A stretch of DNA of 64,000 nt, from NCBI RefSeq assembly GCF_009834345.1, contig NZ_CP035042.1:62001-126000 (forward strand). The letters are read 5' to 3'. Both the position numbers and the translations under genes were made by a program. Shown here one piece after another: positions 20,123-30,371 of this stretch. Source of the stretch: Billgrantia tianxiuensis. Lineage in GTDB: Bacteria; Pseudomonadota; Gammaproteobacteria; Pseudomonadales; Halomonadaceae. The notes beneath the pieces are model-generated. The model was not told where the DNA came from. It ran no database searches and saw nothing but the letters and a program-made list of their open reading frames with translations. The stretch's first letter is position 1. Every line of letters begins with the position of its first letter.

Positions 20123-21683
20123 TTAGCGAAGCGGCGGATTGTTCCAGCGCTGCACGGTGACGATCAGTTGGGCCTCGTCCTGCACCTCCTCCTGGCCCAC
20201 CACGCTGGCGGTGACGCGCAGGTTGCCCACGCTGTTGGCGTTGTACTGGCGCAGCGGGTTGGGGCCGGCGCCGGCCGGCGAGAAGATCCCGCTGGCCGCG
20301 TCCAGCACGCCGGCGAACTTGACGTCCTCGTCGCGCTCGGCGATCTCGTCCCAGGGCGCCACGCTCCAGCGCACCGGCACCTGGCCCAGGGGGATGCTCG
20401 CCTCGCCCTCTCCCAGGTAGCCCAAGGCGGTGAAGACACCGCTCACCGGTGGGGTCTTGTCATTGCCCACCCGCGCCACGCCGAGCGCTGGGCTCACCTC
20501 GAGGCGGTCCACGCTGCGGTAGCCGGCCAGCAGGCGGTCGTGGCTCCGGTCGCCGACGCGCACGCTCAGCCAGCCGGGCGTCAGGTCGGCATCCGCCACC
20601 ACGTCCAGCACCAGGCGGTGGTCGCTGCGCTCGATGACGTCGCGTACGCTGACGCCCTCGCCCAGCTCGATCCCCCTTCGTTCAGCCCTTGTCCCAGCAG
20701 CACCAGACGACTGCGCTCGCCGGCCTTCAGCGAGGCCGGCTGGCTGGCCACGAGACCGGGTGCGGCGGCCGCGACCGGCATCATCTCCACCTGCATGCCG
20801 AACGCCTCGTCACGGTCGTCGAAGATGCGCCCGCTGGGTCGCTCACCGGAGAGATCCAGCACCTGCTGGAAGCCGCGGCCGTTGAGTTCGAGGTTGGCGC
20901 GCCACTCGTAGCCGGTGTAGACGATGGCCCGGCCCTCGCCGGTCAAGGGGCGCCCGTTGGTGAAGGCGCCGGCCAGGGTCAGGGTATAAGCGTCCTCGCC
21001 CTCGCCCGTGGTGATGTTCACGTCGGCATAGAAGTCGCCCTCACCGGGCCAGTGGCCCCACAGCTGCCAGTCGCCCTCGGGGTGGGCGCGTCGGCCTGCT
21101 GCCAGGCACTCCAGGCCTCGCTCTCGAGGCCTTGGGTCTCGGCCAGCCAGGGAGCGATCTCGTTCAAGGCGATGTCGAACCAGTCCCGGTCGCGGGCCAT
21201 GGCCTGATACTCGATGGTCTGGAACTGGCCTACGTGGAAATGCACCAGATGCTCCCACTCCTCCAGTGGTCGCTGCTGCAGCTGGGCGCGGCCGCCGGTA
21301 TGGCAGCGGGCGCACATCTCCTGGTAGCTGGGGTGATCGAAGGATTCGATGCGGTTGAGACGGCGCTCGATCAGCTCGCGCTGGGGAGCGCTCTCCTCGG
21401 GAGCAAGCCCCTGGGCGTCGGCCAGATACTTGATGATGTCGCGGCGTGCGTCGGCGGGCAGCTCCAGGCCATGCATGATCTGCATGCGTGCCACCGTCAT
21501 GTCCCAGCCTTCCGGGGTCTTGCGCTGCTGGCTGATGCGGCTCCAGCTCTGCGGGCCGTTCTGGGACTGGTGACAGGCGGTGCAGTAACGATCGATGGCT
21601 TCGCCGCCTGGGGAGGCCTGGGCCAAGGCCGGCAACAGCAGGGCCAGGCCACAGAGTCCTGTCGAGAGAGCATGTTTTATCAC
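20123..21683 (-). CDS. qhpA: Quinohemoprotein amine dehydrogenase alpha subunit (QhpA), diheme; frame broken twice
   Basis: About 520 residues when restored. GTG start at 21683 after GAGGAGAACTCCCC, signal peptide ending ALAQA, then an N-terminal diheme cytochrome domain with CTACH and CARCH, followed by beta-sandwich domains (for example NGRPLTGEGRAIVYTGYEWRA and the C-terminal part). The periplasmic enzyme passes electrons from the quinone cofactor through these hemes. Two breaks are visible: a missing base at CCCGAG (forward 21076-21082) and another in a C5/G5 run at 20672-20676. The total length (3n+1) agrees with two single-base losses. It heads the minus-strand qhp operon. Confidence 0.87.
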
Positions 21684-22262
21684 GGGGAGTTCTCCTCGCG
21701 TTGTTGTTGTCTTGGTGCACATCTGCAGCCGCTGCGACGGTACCAAGGCCGAGGTGTTGTAACGCCGGTGCAGCTCACCTAGCACGCACTGCGCCCGTTC
21801 TCCAGAAGGCTATTTTTTTCAATGGGTTTGGGATATTTCTCCAGGCCGTTGCTTACCCTTGGCTAGGCATCGGCCGTCATGGGTGACTCAAGCTGCGACA
21901 GTGGCGTTTTGACTTGGAACACTTTGCGTATCCCGGCACGCCTTGATTGTATTTGATACCCGTCTGATTGGGTAAGGTATGAATCCCGTGTCTCTATTCG
22001 GCGGCGCCCCTTTCGCCCAATGCTCTCCCTGTGCGTTTTCCTCCTAATTGCGTTGATTGTGTCAGGCGTTGTTACTATTCGACCTATGTCTGATGCGGTT
22101 GGCGGTGAAAGCCGTTGCACTCGGCGTCTTGAGGTAGCATCGTACGCATTGATGTTTCAAAAAATAAGATTTCTTTTGATTTGCTGTATCATAATATGGG
22201 CTCCCGGCCCATGACTCATAACGTCAAGAACTGCCGCCCCGTGGCGAAAGGAGGGAAGGAGC
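21684..22262. other. Intergenic region between qhpA and the second TRAP cluster
   Basis: 579 bases that are distinctly AT-richer than the surroundings, holding the divergent promoters of the qhp operon and of dctP. I see no convincing gene, no sigma-54 promoter toward qhpA and no clear palindrome. Short open frames here have no ribosome site and coding-unlike composition. Confidence 0.6.
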
Positions 22263-23321
22263 ATGCGCAAGACCGCTAGCTTGCTGATCGGCGCTTTGAT
22301 TGCCGCAACCCTGGGTGTCTCCGCTCAGGCTCAGACAACCATTACCGTGAGTACCTGGGCAGGCCCGAATCACGGTATCAATACCATCGTCTGGCCCACC
22401 TGGAAGGCGTGGATCGAGGAGGCGACCGAAGGCCGCGTGACCCTCGACGTCGTTCACGACATGGGCCCGCCGGCGTCGCAGATGGAAATCGTCGCCGATG
22501 GAGTCGCCGATGCCACTTGGGTCTTTCATGGCTACAACACCGGCCGTTTCGAGCTGACCAAGCTGCCCGAATTTCCCACCTTCGAGGACTTCTCCTCCGA
22601 GAACGCGTCTGCCGCCTACTGGCGGACTCATCAGGAGTATCTGGCACAGGCGGGCGAGCATCGTGGCGTCGAGGTGGTGGCCGCCGGCGTGCACGGTCCG
22701 GGCTGGATCTTCAGTCGTGAAGAATACGCCACCCTCGATGACCTGACGGCCAAGCGCATTCGTGTTGGTGGCGGGGTGATGGGGGATCTCTCCAACGCTC
22801 TCGAACTGACCGGTGTGGCCCTGCCGCCCACCAGCGTGTACGAGGCGGGCTCACAAGGTGTCATCGACGGTGCCATGCTGGTGCCGGAAGGGCTGCGCAG
22901 CTTCCGCGTTGCGGAAGTCTTTCCCTATACCCTCAAGGTGGATGGCGGCTTTTACCGCGGCAGCTTCACCATTGTGGTCAATCCCATGATCTGGGATGAG
23001 ATCTCGCCCGAGGATCGTGAGGCGATCGAGGCTGTTTCCGGTGAGCGGCTGTCGCGCCTGTTCGGCTACATGATGGATACCGTGGACGTGCGCGGCGTGG
23101 CCTTCGCCGAGGAGCGCGGCCATACCTTCACCGAACTCAATGGCAGCGACCTCGAGACCCTGCGCGGCATCAGCGATGCCTTGATCGAAGAGTGGGCGGA
23201 GTCAGTCACCGAAAGCCGTGGCGTCGACGGCATGGCTGCCATCGCGTACTTCCATGAGCAGTTGGCTGCGGCAGCCGAGGAGGAGAGCGTGGCCTCGCTG
23301 GTCCCGCAGGAGTTGCTTTGA
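22263..23321 (+). CDS. TRAP transporter solute-binding protein (DctP family), copy 2
   Basis: A 352-residue periplasmic binding protein: signal peptide about 1-23 (GVSAQAQ), then TITVSTWAGPNHG and other blocks shared with the copies at 3439 and 55596. The start follows GGAGGGAAGGAGC. It leads a dctPQM operon with dctQ starting 24 bases after its stop. Position between the amine dehydrogenase genes and the paa genes suggests phenylacetate or an arylalkylamine product as ligand (inference); C4-dicarboxylate, the family's name-giving ligand, is not implied. Confidence 0.92.
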   Translation: MRKTASLLIGALIAATLGVSAQAQTTITVSTWAGPNHGINTIVWPTWKAWIEEATEGRVTLDVVHDMGPPASQMEIVADGVADATWVFHGYNTGRFELTKLPEFPTFEDFSSENASAAYWRTHQEYLAQAGEHRGVEVVAAGVHGPGWIFSREEYATLDDLTAKRIRVGGGVMGDLSNALELTGVALPPTSVYEAGSQGVIDGAMLVPEGLRSFRVAEVFPYTLKVDGGFYRGSFTIVVNPMIWDEISPEDREAIEAVSGERLSRLFGYMMDTVDVRGVAFAEERGHTFTELNGSDLETLRGISDALIEEWAESVTESRGVDGMAAIAYFHEQLAAAAEEESVASLVPQELL

Positions 23322-23340
23322 TCCAAACCCTGCAGGATAC

Positions 23341-25185
23341 GACCATGCCGACCACGTCGACATACTGGCTGCGGGTCGGCCGTGTCATGCAGCTGACGCT
23401 GGAGGGGGTGGCCGGCGCCACCCTCTTCGCCATGATGCTGCTGACCACGGCGGACGTGACCGGACGCTACTTCTTCAATTCGCCGATCCTCGGTACCGTC
23501 GAGCTGACCCAGCTGATGCTGGCGGCGCTGGTGTTCCTGTCGCTGCCGGTGGTGTGCTGGCGCGAGGAGCACGTCAGCGTCGACCTGCTCGACAGCGTGT
23601 TTCCCGCGCGCCTGATCTGGGTTCGCCAGGTGCTGGTCAACCTGATCGTCAGCGGCGCGCTGTGGGTCATGGCGCGGCGGGTGTGGGCCCTGGGCGAGCG
23701 CGCCATGCAGTGGGGCGACGTCACCGAGTTCCTGCGCATCCCCAACGGCTATCTCATCTACCTGATGGCGATCATGCTCGCCGCCTCGGCCGTGCTGACC
23801 CTGCTGCGGGCGCTGTGCTACCTGCTCGAAGGCGTGGGCGTACTCGAGCGCGGCGGCCCGCTCAGTCCCGAGAAAGGCAAGGGAGGCGACAATGACTGAA
23901 GCACTCTACGGCTTCGCCGCCCTGCTGCTGCTGGCATTTTTGCGCGTGCCGCTGGCGTTTGCCATGGGCATCGTCGGCTTCGCCGGCTTCTACTACCTCA
24001 CCGGCAACTGGAACGCCGCCGAGGCCATGGCCGCGCGGCGGGTGGTGGACACCGCCATGGACTACGGCCTGTCGGTGATCCCGCTGTTCATCCTGATGGG
24101 CAACCTGGTGTCGCACGCCGGGCTGTCGGATGCCCTGTTCCGCGCCTCCAACGGTTTTCTCGGCCACCGCAAGGGCGGCCAGGCCATGGCCACCATCGTC
24201 GCCTGCGGCGGCTTCAGCGCCATCTGCGGCTCGAGCCTGGCCACCGCCGCCACCATGGGCCGGGTGGCCATGCCGCAGATGCGCAAGTACGGCTACAAGG
24301 ACACCCTCGCCTCGGCGTCCATCGCCGCCGGCGGCACGCTGGGTATCCTCATCCCGCCCAGCGTGATGCTGGTGATCTACGGCATCCTCACCGAGACCAG
24401 CATCCGCGAACTGTTCGCCGCCGGCTTCATTCCCGGCATCCTGGGCATCGTCATGTACCTGGTGGCGGTCAAGTGGGTGCTGTGGCGCGACCCCGCGGCC
24501 GGCCCCGCCGGCGAGAAGGTCGAGTGGCCCGAACGCCTGACGGCGCTCAAGAGCGTCGGCAGCACCCTGGCGCTGTTCGTGCTGGTGATCGGCGGCATCT
24601 ACCTCGGCGTGTTCACCCCCACCGAGGCGGCGGGCATCGGCGCCATGGGCGCCTTCCTCATCGCCCTGTGGCGCCGGGCGCTGACCCCCCAGGTGCTGAT
24701 GAACGTGCTGATGGACACCGTGCGTACCACCGCCATGCTGTTCGCCGTGGTACTCACCGCACTGATCTTTGCCAACTTCATCAACCGCGCGGGGCTGCCC
24801 AGCGACCTGCTGGCGTTCGTCAACGGACTCGACATTGCGCCGTTCCTGGTGATCCTGGTGATACTGGCCATCTACGTACTGCTCGGCTGCGTGTTCGAGA
24901 GCATGTCGATGCTGCTGCTCACCGTGCCGGTGTTCTTCCCGGTGGTGGCGGGGCTTGGCTTCGACCTGGTGTGGTTCGGCATCCTGGTGGTGATCGTGAT
25001 CGAGATCAGTCTGATCACGCCGCCGGTGGGAATGAACGTGTTCGTGCTGCGGGCGGTGCTGCCGGACGTGAGCACGGGGACGATCTTCCGCGGGGTGACG
25101 CCGTTCTGGGTGGCGGGGATGGCGCGCGCGTTGCTGGTGCTGGTGTTCCCGGGTATCGTGCTGTTCCTGCCGCAACTGCTCTATT
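23341..25185 (+). repeat. Long direct repeat, copy A (dctQM)
   Basis: 1845 bases repeated in the same orientation at 56675-58519, 33 kb away. By eye I find only five mismatches, all silent, and no length difference. The repeat begins four bases before the dctQ start codon and ends at the first base of the dctM stop codon. Confidence 0.95.
23345..23899 (+). CDS. TRAP transporter small membrane subunit (DctQ), copy A
   Basis: A 184-residue protein with four hydrophobic segments (about 20-42, 52-70, 92-112, 132-155), the layout of TRAP DctQ subunits, which dock with DctM and the binding protein. ATG at 23345 preferred over the TTG at 23318. It overlaps dctM by 8 bases. The protein is identical to the copy at 56679. 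Confidence 0.92.
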   Translation: MPTTSTYWLRVGRVMQLTLEGVAGATLFAMMLLTTADVTGRYFFNSPILGTVELTQLMLAALVFLSLPVVCWREEHVSVDLLDSVFPARLIWVRQVLVNLIVSGALWVMARRVWALGERAMQWGDVTEFLRIPNGYLIYLMAIMLAASAVLTLLRALCYLLEGVGVLERGGPLSPEKGKGGDND

Positions 25186-25187
25186 GA
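23892..25187 (+). CDS. TRAP transporter large membrane subunit (DctM), copy A
   Basis: A 431-residue membrane protein with about twelve hydrophobic segments and DctM signatures (FILMGNLVSHAG, GGFSAICGSSLATAATMG, ITPPVGMNVFVL). It forms the sodium-driven permease of the tripartite transporter. Start ATG overlaps dctQ. The protein is identical to the one at 57226; the two copies differ only in silent bases and in stop codon (TGA here, TAA there). Confidence 0.94.
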   Translation: MTEALYGFAALLLLAFLRVPLAFAMGIVGFAGFYYLTGNWNAAEAMAARRVVDTAMDYGLSVIPLFILMGNLVSHAGLSDALFRASNGFLGHRKGGQAMATIVACGGFSAICGSSLATAATMGRVAMPQMRKYGYKDTLASASIAAGGTLGILIPPSVMLVIYGILTETSIRELFAAGFIPGILGIVMYLVAVKWVLWRDPAAGPAGEKVEWPERLTALKSVGSTLALFVLVIGGIYLGVFTPTEAAGIGAMGAFLIALWRRALTPQVLMNVLMDTVRTTAMLFAVVLTALIFANFINRAGLPSDLLAFVNGLDIAPFLVILVILAIYVLLGCVFESMSMLLLTVPVFFPVVAGLGFDLVWFGILVVIVIEISLITPPVGMNVFVLRAVLPDVSTGTIFRGVTPFWVAGMARALLVLVFPGIVLFLPQLLY

Positions 25188-25292
25188 GAGAAGTCAGGTC
25201 GGTCTCGCGCCGCTTCCCGTTTTCCTTGTCTCCCTAATGCGACACGCCAATTTGTCGCTATGTTAAATAGACGTATCCAATGTTGCCCTGTT

Positions 25293-25333
25293 TTGACTCC
25301 GGTCAAACGGGGCTTTTTCTTTTTCACTATGCT
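25293..25333 (+). promoter_or_regulatory. FNR/CRP-type box plus -10 element for the second DUF6455 gene
   Basis: TTGACTCCGGTCAA (25293-25306) has the same TTGAC-N4-GTCAA arms as the box at 4599. TATGCT at 25328-25333 sits 35 bases after the box start (36 in copy 1). The start codon is at 25373. Confidence 0.6.
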
Positions 25334-25372
25334 GAAAGCATGGGATAGGCGATACGAAAGGGGAGGAAAAAA

Positions 25373-25761
25373 ATGGAAAGACTGTCTGACTATATTCAGG
25401 GGAGCGTGTGGTGCGTGAGCTTCGCTATCATGCTCCTGAGGCGCTCGAGGCATTGGTCCGCGACCTGGAGCAGCCGCTGAGCCCGCCGTTGGAGCGGGCC
25501 GTGGCGCGCAGCCTCGATGACGGTCGTATGCCGGACTTTCGCGCCTCCGAGGTGCTGATGCCGGCGATGATGGCGACCTTCGCGGTGAACCCGGCAACCA
25601 TAGGGGAGCAAGCGCTGGCTGAGCTGAAGGCGAGCTGCAACCGTTGCGAGGCGGTCGGCCGCTGCTGGCAGGCGATGCGCGCTCGTGCCGATGGAGAGGC
25701 GTGCTGCGGCTTTTGTCCCAACTCCGAGGCCTTCATCAGCCATGGTGGCCAGGACGGATAG
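25373..25761 (+). CDS. DUF6455-type small cysteine-rich protein, copy 2; frame broken near the start
   Basis: About 129 residues when restored. The ATG at 25373 follows GGGGAGGAAAAAA and begins MERLSDYIQG; a missing G in the G4 run at 25399-25402 then moves the rest (VVRELRYHAPEALE onward) to another frame. Adding the base gives DYIQGERVVREL, which lines up with DYLEGERALLEL in copy 3. The cysteine pattern C-x2-C-x5-C-x12-C-x3-C and FCPNSEAF match the other copies exactly. It lies downstream of dctM with its own FNR-type promoter, convergent with paaZ. Function unknown; metal binding likely. Confidence 0.78.
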
Positions 25762-25808
25762 GGGACTGGAGCCCCTATCCATCGTGACTAACTCATACTG
25801 TCACTGCC

Positions 25809-27850
25809 TTACTGCCGCTTCGCTACCAGTGTCAGGATGTCGTAGCTGGCCACCAGCTCGTCCTTCTGGTTGGTCACGGCAACGTCCCACATCACCACGC
25901 CCTGGGGATGTCCTTCCGGTGAGGTTCGGCCCTGGTCGATCTTGCGCTTGCAGGTCAGTCGGGCGCGAATGGTGTCGCCCGGAGCGACCGGCGTGATGAA
26001 GCGCAGGGTGTCCAGGCCGTAGTTGGCCAGCACGGGTCCCTCGCCCGGATAGACGAACAGGCCGGCAGCTGCCGACAGCACGAAGTAGCCGTGGGCGATA
26101 CGCTGACCGAACTGGGTCTTGCGCGCGGCGATGTCGTCGAAGTGCATGTAGAAGTGGTCGCCGGAGAGGCAGCCGAAGTTGACGATGTCGGCCTCGGTGA
26201 CGGTGCGACGGTGGGTCAGCAGGGATTCGCCCACCTGCAGGTCATCGAAATAGCGCCGGAAGGGATGGACGTCATTCTCGATGACCTTGGCGCCACGAAC
26301 GTATTCACGGGTAACGGCGGCCACCATGGTCGGCGAACCCTGGATGGCGGTGCGCTGCAGGTAGTGATGTACGGCCCGGATTCCCCCCAACTCTTCGCCG
26401 CCGCCGGCACGACCCGGGCCACCGTGCTTGAGCATGGGCAGGGGGGAGCCGTGGCCGGTAGACTCCTTGGCGGCTTCCGCGTCGAGGATCTGCAGGCGGC
26501 CGTGCTGGGCGGCCAGCACCGGGATCATCTCCGCGGCGATGGCCGGGTCCTTGGTGGTGAGGGTGGTGACGAGGCTGCCCTTGCCCTTGGCGGCAATGGC
26601 CAGGGCTTCGTCGATGCCGTGGTAGGGCATCAGCGTGGCGACCGGGCCGAAGGCTTCGATGTCGTGGGCGCCGCCGTCCTGCAGCGGGCGGTAGTTGATC
26701 AGCAGATGCGGGGCGATGAAGGCGCCGTTTTCCACGCCCTTGCCTACGGGCTCGAGGCCATCGTTCTTGCCGAACACGCATTCGCTCGTTTCCAGCAGGC
26801 GTCCGATGGCGTCGGTGACATCCCGCAGCTGGTCCTGTGAGGACAGCGCGCCCATGCGCACGCCCTCTTCCTTCGGGTCGCCGAAGGCGATCTTGCCCAG
26901 GCGCTCCTTGATCCTCTCCGCCAGCGCATCCAGGTGTTCGGCGGGTACCAGCACCCGGCGGATGGCCGTACACTTCTGACCTGCCTTGGCGGTCATCTCT
27001 TTGGCTACTTCCTTGGCGAAGATGCCGAACTCCTCGTCTTCCGGCGTGACGTCCGGGGCCAGGATGGCGCTGTTGAGGGAATCGGCCTCGGCATTGAACG
27101 GAATGCTCCGCGCCAGGAGGTTGGGGTGGCGCTTCAGCTTCAAGGCAGTGGCGGCGGAGCCGGTGAAGGTGACGAAGTCCTGCTCTTCCAGGCGATCCAG
27201 CAGGTCGCCGGTGCCGCCGATGATCAGCTGCAGCGCGCCCTCCGGCAGCAGGCCGGACTCGTCGATGATGCGAACCGCCGCTTCCGCCAGATAGCTGGTG
27301 GCGGTAGCCGGCTTCACGATGCAGGGCATGCCTGCCAGGAAGGCGGGGGCGAATTTTTCCAGCATTCCCCAGATCGGGAAATTGAAGGCATTGATGTGCA
27401 CGCACACGCCGCGGCGAGGCACCAAGATATGGGTGCCGTTGAAGTGGTTGTCCTTGCCCAACTGGGTGGCGGGGCCTTCGTGGGCCACGTTGCCGGAAGG
27501 CAACCCTTGCGGCCGATGGAGGCGTAGGCAAACAGGGTGCCGAAGCCGCCCTCGATGTCGATCCAGGAGTCTGCCCGGGTGCAGCCGGTGTGATGGGAAA
27601 TTTCATACAGCGCTTCCTTGCGCTCCTGAAGGTAAACGGCCAGCGCCTTGAGAATGGCCGCGCGCTGCTGGAAATCGAGAGCCAGCAGGTTTTTCACGCC
27701 GGTATGGCGGCCGTAGTCGACGACCTGCGCGAAGTCGATGGTTTCTTCATGGGTGTGGGCGATGGTGTCGCCGTTGATGGCACTTGGCAGGGCCTTGGCC
27801 GCGGTACTACCGAACCATTGGCCGGCAATGTAACTCTTGAGGACAGGCAT
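25809..27850 (-). CDS. paaZ: Oxepin-CoA hydrolase / semialdehyde dehydrogenase (PaaZ); frame broken
   Basis: A bifunctional 680-residue enzyme when restored: aldehyde dehydrogenase domain (about 1-520; catalytic Cys in [10 protein letters not shown], Glu in [10 protein letters not shown]) and a C-terminal MaoC-type hydratase (about 535-680; [11 protein letters not shown]). It opens the seven-membered oxepin-CoA ring and oxidises the resulting semialdehyde. One base is missing near 27504-27506: [12 protein letters not shown] (start 27850) through ASIGRKG is in one frame, and [10 protein letters not shown] onward in another. Last gene of the paaABCDE-paaZ set. Confidence 0.93.
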
Positions 27851-27933
27851 TGAGGGTTCTCCCGAAGCGCTGTTGTGGTCACGATGAGCGAAGCCGGCGC
27901 TGAGGCCGGCACTGGGAACAGGGTGAGCAGGCA

Positions 27934-29013
27934 TCAGACTTCGTCGTAATCCAGCACGACCTTGTCACTGACCGGGTAGCACTGACAGGACAGCACGTAA
28001 CCCGCCTCGACCTCGTAGTCTTCCAGGGCATAGTTGGCGTCCATCTCCACTTCCCCTTCCAGCACCTTGGCCTTGCAGGTGGAGCAGACCCCTGCCTTGC
28101 AGGAGAAGGGCAGGTCGGCGCCCATGTCGTTGCCGGCATCGAGGATGCTGCGGGTGTTGCGCGTCAGGTCGAAGGTGAGGGCGCGGCCATCGGCACGGAC
28201 GGTCACCTGGCTGACCGCCTGCGGATCCACGGTGGTTTCCGTCCGCTCCTGGCGGGGAGGCTTGCCACCGTCAGCCGGCGTGAACAGTTCGTAGTGAATT
28301 CTGGCCTTGTCGAGACCGTGGCGCTGGAGCGAGTCACGCACGGTTTCGGTCATGACCTGCGGGCCGCAGACGAACGCGGCGGTGAGCGTTTGTGCGTTCA
28401 GCCAGTGATCGAACAGGGCGTCGCACTTGTCGGCGTCGATGCGGCCGTTGTAGAGGTCGATGTCCTGCTCTTCGCGGCTGAACACGAACACCAGATTGAA
28501 GCGGCCCATGAAGCGGTTCTTCAGATCTTCCAGGCTCTCCCGAAACATGGTGCTGGCGGTGGAGCGATTGCCGTAGAGCAAGGTGACCTGGCTTTTCGGC
28601 TCGGTCTCCAGGGTGGTCTTGACGATGGACAGGATCGGCGTGATGCCGCTGCCCGCCGCCACCGCCAGATAGTTGCCCTCCCGCTGCGGATCCAGATCCA
28701 CATAGAACTGGCCCTGGGGCGGCATCACGTCCAGTGTCTGGCCGGGCCTCAGGTGTTCGTGGGCATGGGTCGAGAAGCGGCCGCCGGGAACCTTTTTCAC
28801 GGCGATGCGTAGCTCGCGATCGTTCACGCCGGTACAGATGGAGTACGAGCGACGCACTTCTTCGCCATCGAGATGGGTGCGCAGCACCAGATGCTGGCCC
28901 TGGCGGTAGCGGAAAGTCTCCCGCAGCTCTTCCGAGAGGTCGAAGCACAGGGACACGGCCTCCCGGGTCTCGGGTCGGACTTCGCGAATGGTGAGAGGGT
29001 AGAACTTGTTCAT
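27934..29013 (-). CDS. paaE: Phenylacetyl-CoA epoxidase reductase subunit (PaaE)
   Basis: A 359-residue reductase that passes electrons from NADPH to the PaaABC di-iron epoxidase. FAD motif RRSYSIC, nucleotide loop AAGSGITPILS, and a C-terminal plant-type 2Fe-2S domain with CKAGVCSTC and a final Cys in LSCQCYP. Domain order (flavin, NADPH, ferredoxin) and length match PaaE. It lies between paaD and paaZ in the operon, 83 bases before the paaZ start. Confidence 0.95.
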   Translation of the reverse strand: MNKFYPLTIREVRPETREAVSLCFDLSEELRETFRYRQGQHLVLRTHLDGEEVRRSYSICTGVNDRELRIAVKKVPGGRFSTHAHEHLRPGQTLDVMPPQGQFYVDLDPQREGNYLAVAAGSGITPILSIVKTTLETEPKSQVTLLYGNRSTASTMFRESLEDLKNRFMGRFNLVFVFSREEQDIDLYNGRIDADKCDALFDHWLNAQTLTAAFVCGPQVMTETVRDSLQRHGLDKARIHYELFTPADGGKPPRQERTETTVDPQAVSQVTVRADGRALTFDLTRNTRSILDAGNDMGADLPFSCKAGVCSTCKAKVLEGEVEMDANYALEDYEVEAGYVLSCQCYPVSDKVVLDYDEV

Positions 29014-29025
29014 GATCGTTCCGCT

Positions 29026-29601
29026 CTAGAGGCATTTGAAGTAGTCGAAGGGCTCGCGGCAATCGAGGCACCGGTACAGCGCCTTGCAGGCGGTGGAGCC
29101 GAACTCGCTGACTCTTTCGGTACGGTCGCTGCCGCAGTGAGGGCAGGAGATCGTCTCCTCCACGCCCTTGAGGGTCAGCTTGCTGGCGCTGCCCACGGGC
29201 GGCGCGATGCCGAATGCCTGCAATTTCCGGCGCCCGGCCGCGGTGATCCAGTCGGTGGTCCAGGCCGGGGTCAGCACCCGGCGGATCCGGCCGTTGCGTA
29301 GGCCCGCCAGGCGTAGGGCATCCTCGATGGACGCCTCGATCATCTCGGTCGCCGGGCATCCGGAGTAGGTGGGGGTCACCTCCACCACCCACTCTCCGCC
29401 CTCCTCGACGATGCGCCGGACCATGCCCAGCTCCACGACACTGACCGCCGGAACCTCGGGATCCTTCACCTCGTCCAGCAGGGCCCAAAGCTCTGCCTCG
29501 GTAACCGGCTGGCGGCGGTCGCGGGCGGGAATGCGATCGCTGGCGATGAGCGGCTGGTCGTCCAGCAGTGACCGGGGCTCGGGTTTACCAGGTCTTTGCA
29601 T
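29026..29601 (-). CDS. paaD: Phenylacetyl-CoA epoxidase maturation protein (PaaD)
   Basis: A 191-residue protein: an N-terminal DUF59/SufT-like domain (LDEVKDPEVPAVSVVELGMV, then PTYSGCPATEMI) and a C-terminal zinc-ribbon-like region (CPHCGSD ... CKALYRCLDC ... FKCL). PaaD is thought to assist metal or cluster assembly of the epoxidase complex. The start at 29601 overlaps the paaC end by 17 bases; the first 30 or so residues are less conserved, so a later start is possible. Confidence 0.92.
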   Translation of the reverse strand: MQRPGKPEPRSLLDDQPLIASDRIPARDRRQPVTEAELWALLDEVKDPEVPAVSVVELGMVRRIVEEGGEWVVEVTPTYSGCPATEMIEASIEDALRLAGLRNGRIRRVLTPAWTTDWITAAGRRKLQAFGIAPPVGSASKLTLKGVEETISCPHCGSDRTERVSEFGSTACKALYRCLDCREPFDYFKCL

Positions 29602-30361
29602 CCGGATATGCCCTTTGCAGGAACTGCATCTCGGCCAGGATATAGCCCAGGTGTTCCGTGTGACGGCCGACCTTGGCGCCCCGGTACATCCAGGCGTCCT
29701 GCGGCGGCGGGGTCAGGGTGGCTTCGCTCAGCACCTCGTTCACCAAGCCTTTCCAATCCACTGCCAGCTGCTCCGGATCGGGGCCGATGCCAGTCTTGGA
29801 CAGGAGCTGCTCGACCTCGTCGGCTTCGATCATCTCCCCGGTGAAGCGCCACAGGTCGTCCGCCGCCGCCTGCATGCGCCGATGGCTCTCCTCGGTGCCG
29901 TCGCCGAACCGCTTGACCCACTCCGAGGAGCGGCGCAGGTGGTACCGGACCTCCTTGGCGGCCTTGGCGGCGATGCCGGCGATGCGCTCGTCCGGCGCCC
30001 GCGTCAGGGCGGCGATGGTGAAGTAGTGCCAGACGTCGAAGAAGAATTGCCGGCCCATGGTGACGGCATAGTCGCCGTTGGGCTGTTCCACCAGCAGCGC
30101 GTTGCGGAAGTCGTGGGCGTCACGCCGGAATGCCAGGTCGTCGGCGCTGCGGCCGTCGTCGATCAGCTCGGCGGCGTATTCGTACCAGTGGCGGGCCTGG
30201 CCAACGAGGTCCAGGGCCACGTTCATCAGCGCCATCTCCTCTTCCAGCGCCGGCGCCTTGCCGCACAGCTCGCAAAGGCGCTGGCTCAGGATCAGGTCGG
30301 AGTCGGCCAGGCGCAGCAGGTACTCCTGCAGGGCCTCTTGCTGTGTCATTGCCTTGCTCAT
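29585..30361 (-). CDS. paaC: Phenylacetyl-CoA epoxidase structural subunit (PaaC)
   Basis: A 258-residue ferritin-like subunit that forms the structural half of the PaaAC core. Motifs EEEMALMNVALDLVGQAR and KEVRYHLRRSSEWVKRFGDGT match the family; as usual for PaaC several di-iron ligands are replaced. The ATG at 30361 after GGGAGACCCC was chosen although the frame stays open far upstream. Eleven bases separate it from paaB. Confidence 0.95.
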   Translation of the reverse strand: MSKAMTQQEALQEYLLRLADSDLILSQRLCELCGKAPALEEEMALMNVALDLVGQARHWYEYAAELIDDGRSADDLAFRRDAHDFRNALLVEQPNGDYAVTMGRQFFFDVWHYFTIAALTRAPDERIAGIAAKAAKEVRYHLRRSSEWVKRFGDGTEESHRRMQAAADDLWRFTGEMIEADEVEQLLSKTGIGPDPEQLAVDWKGLVNEVLSEATLTPPPQDAWMYRGAKVGRHTEHLGYILAEMQFLQRAYPDAKTW

Positions 30362-30371
30362 GGGGTCTCCC

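Noticed and set aside
21863..22214. Short open frames (85 and 64 codons) in the AT-rich region before the second dctP
   Set aside because: No ribosome site, no family resemblance and base composition of an intergenic promoter region.
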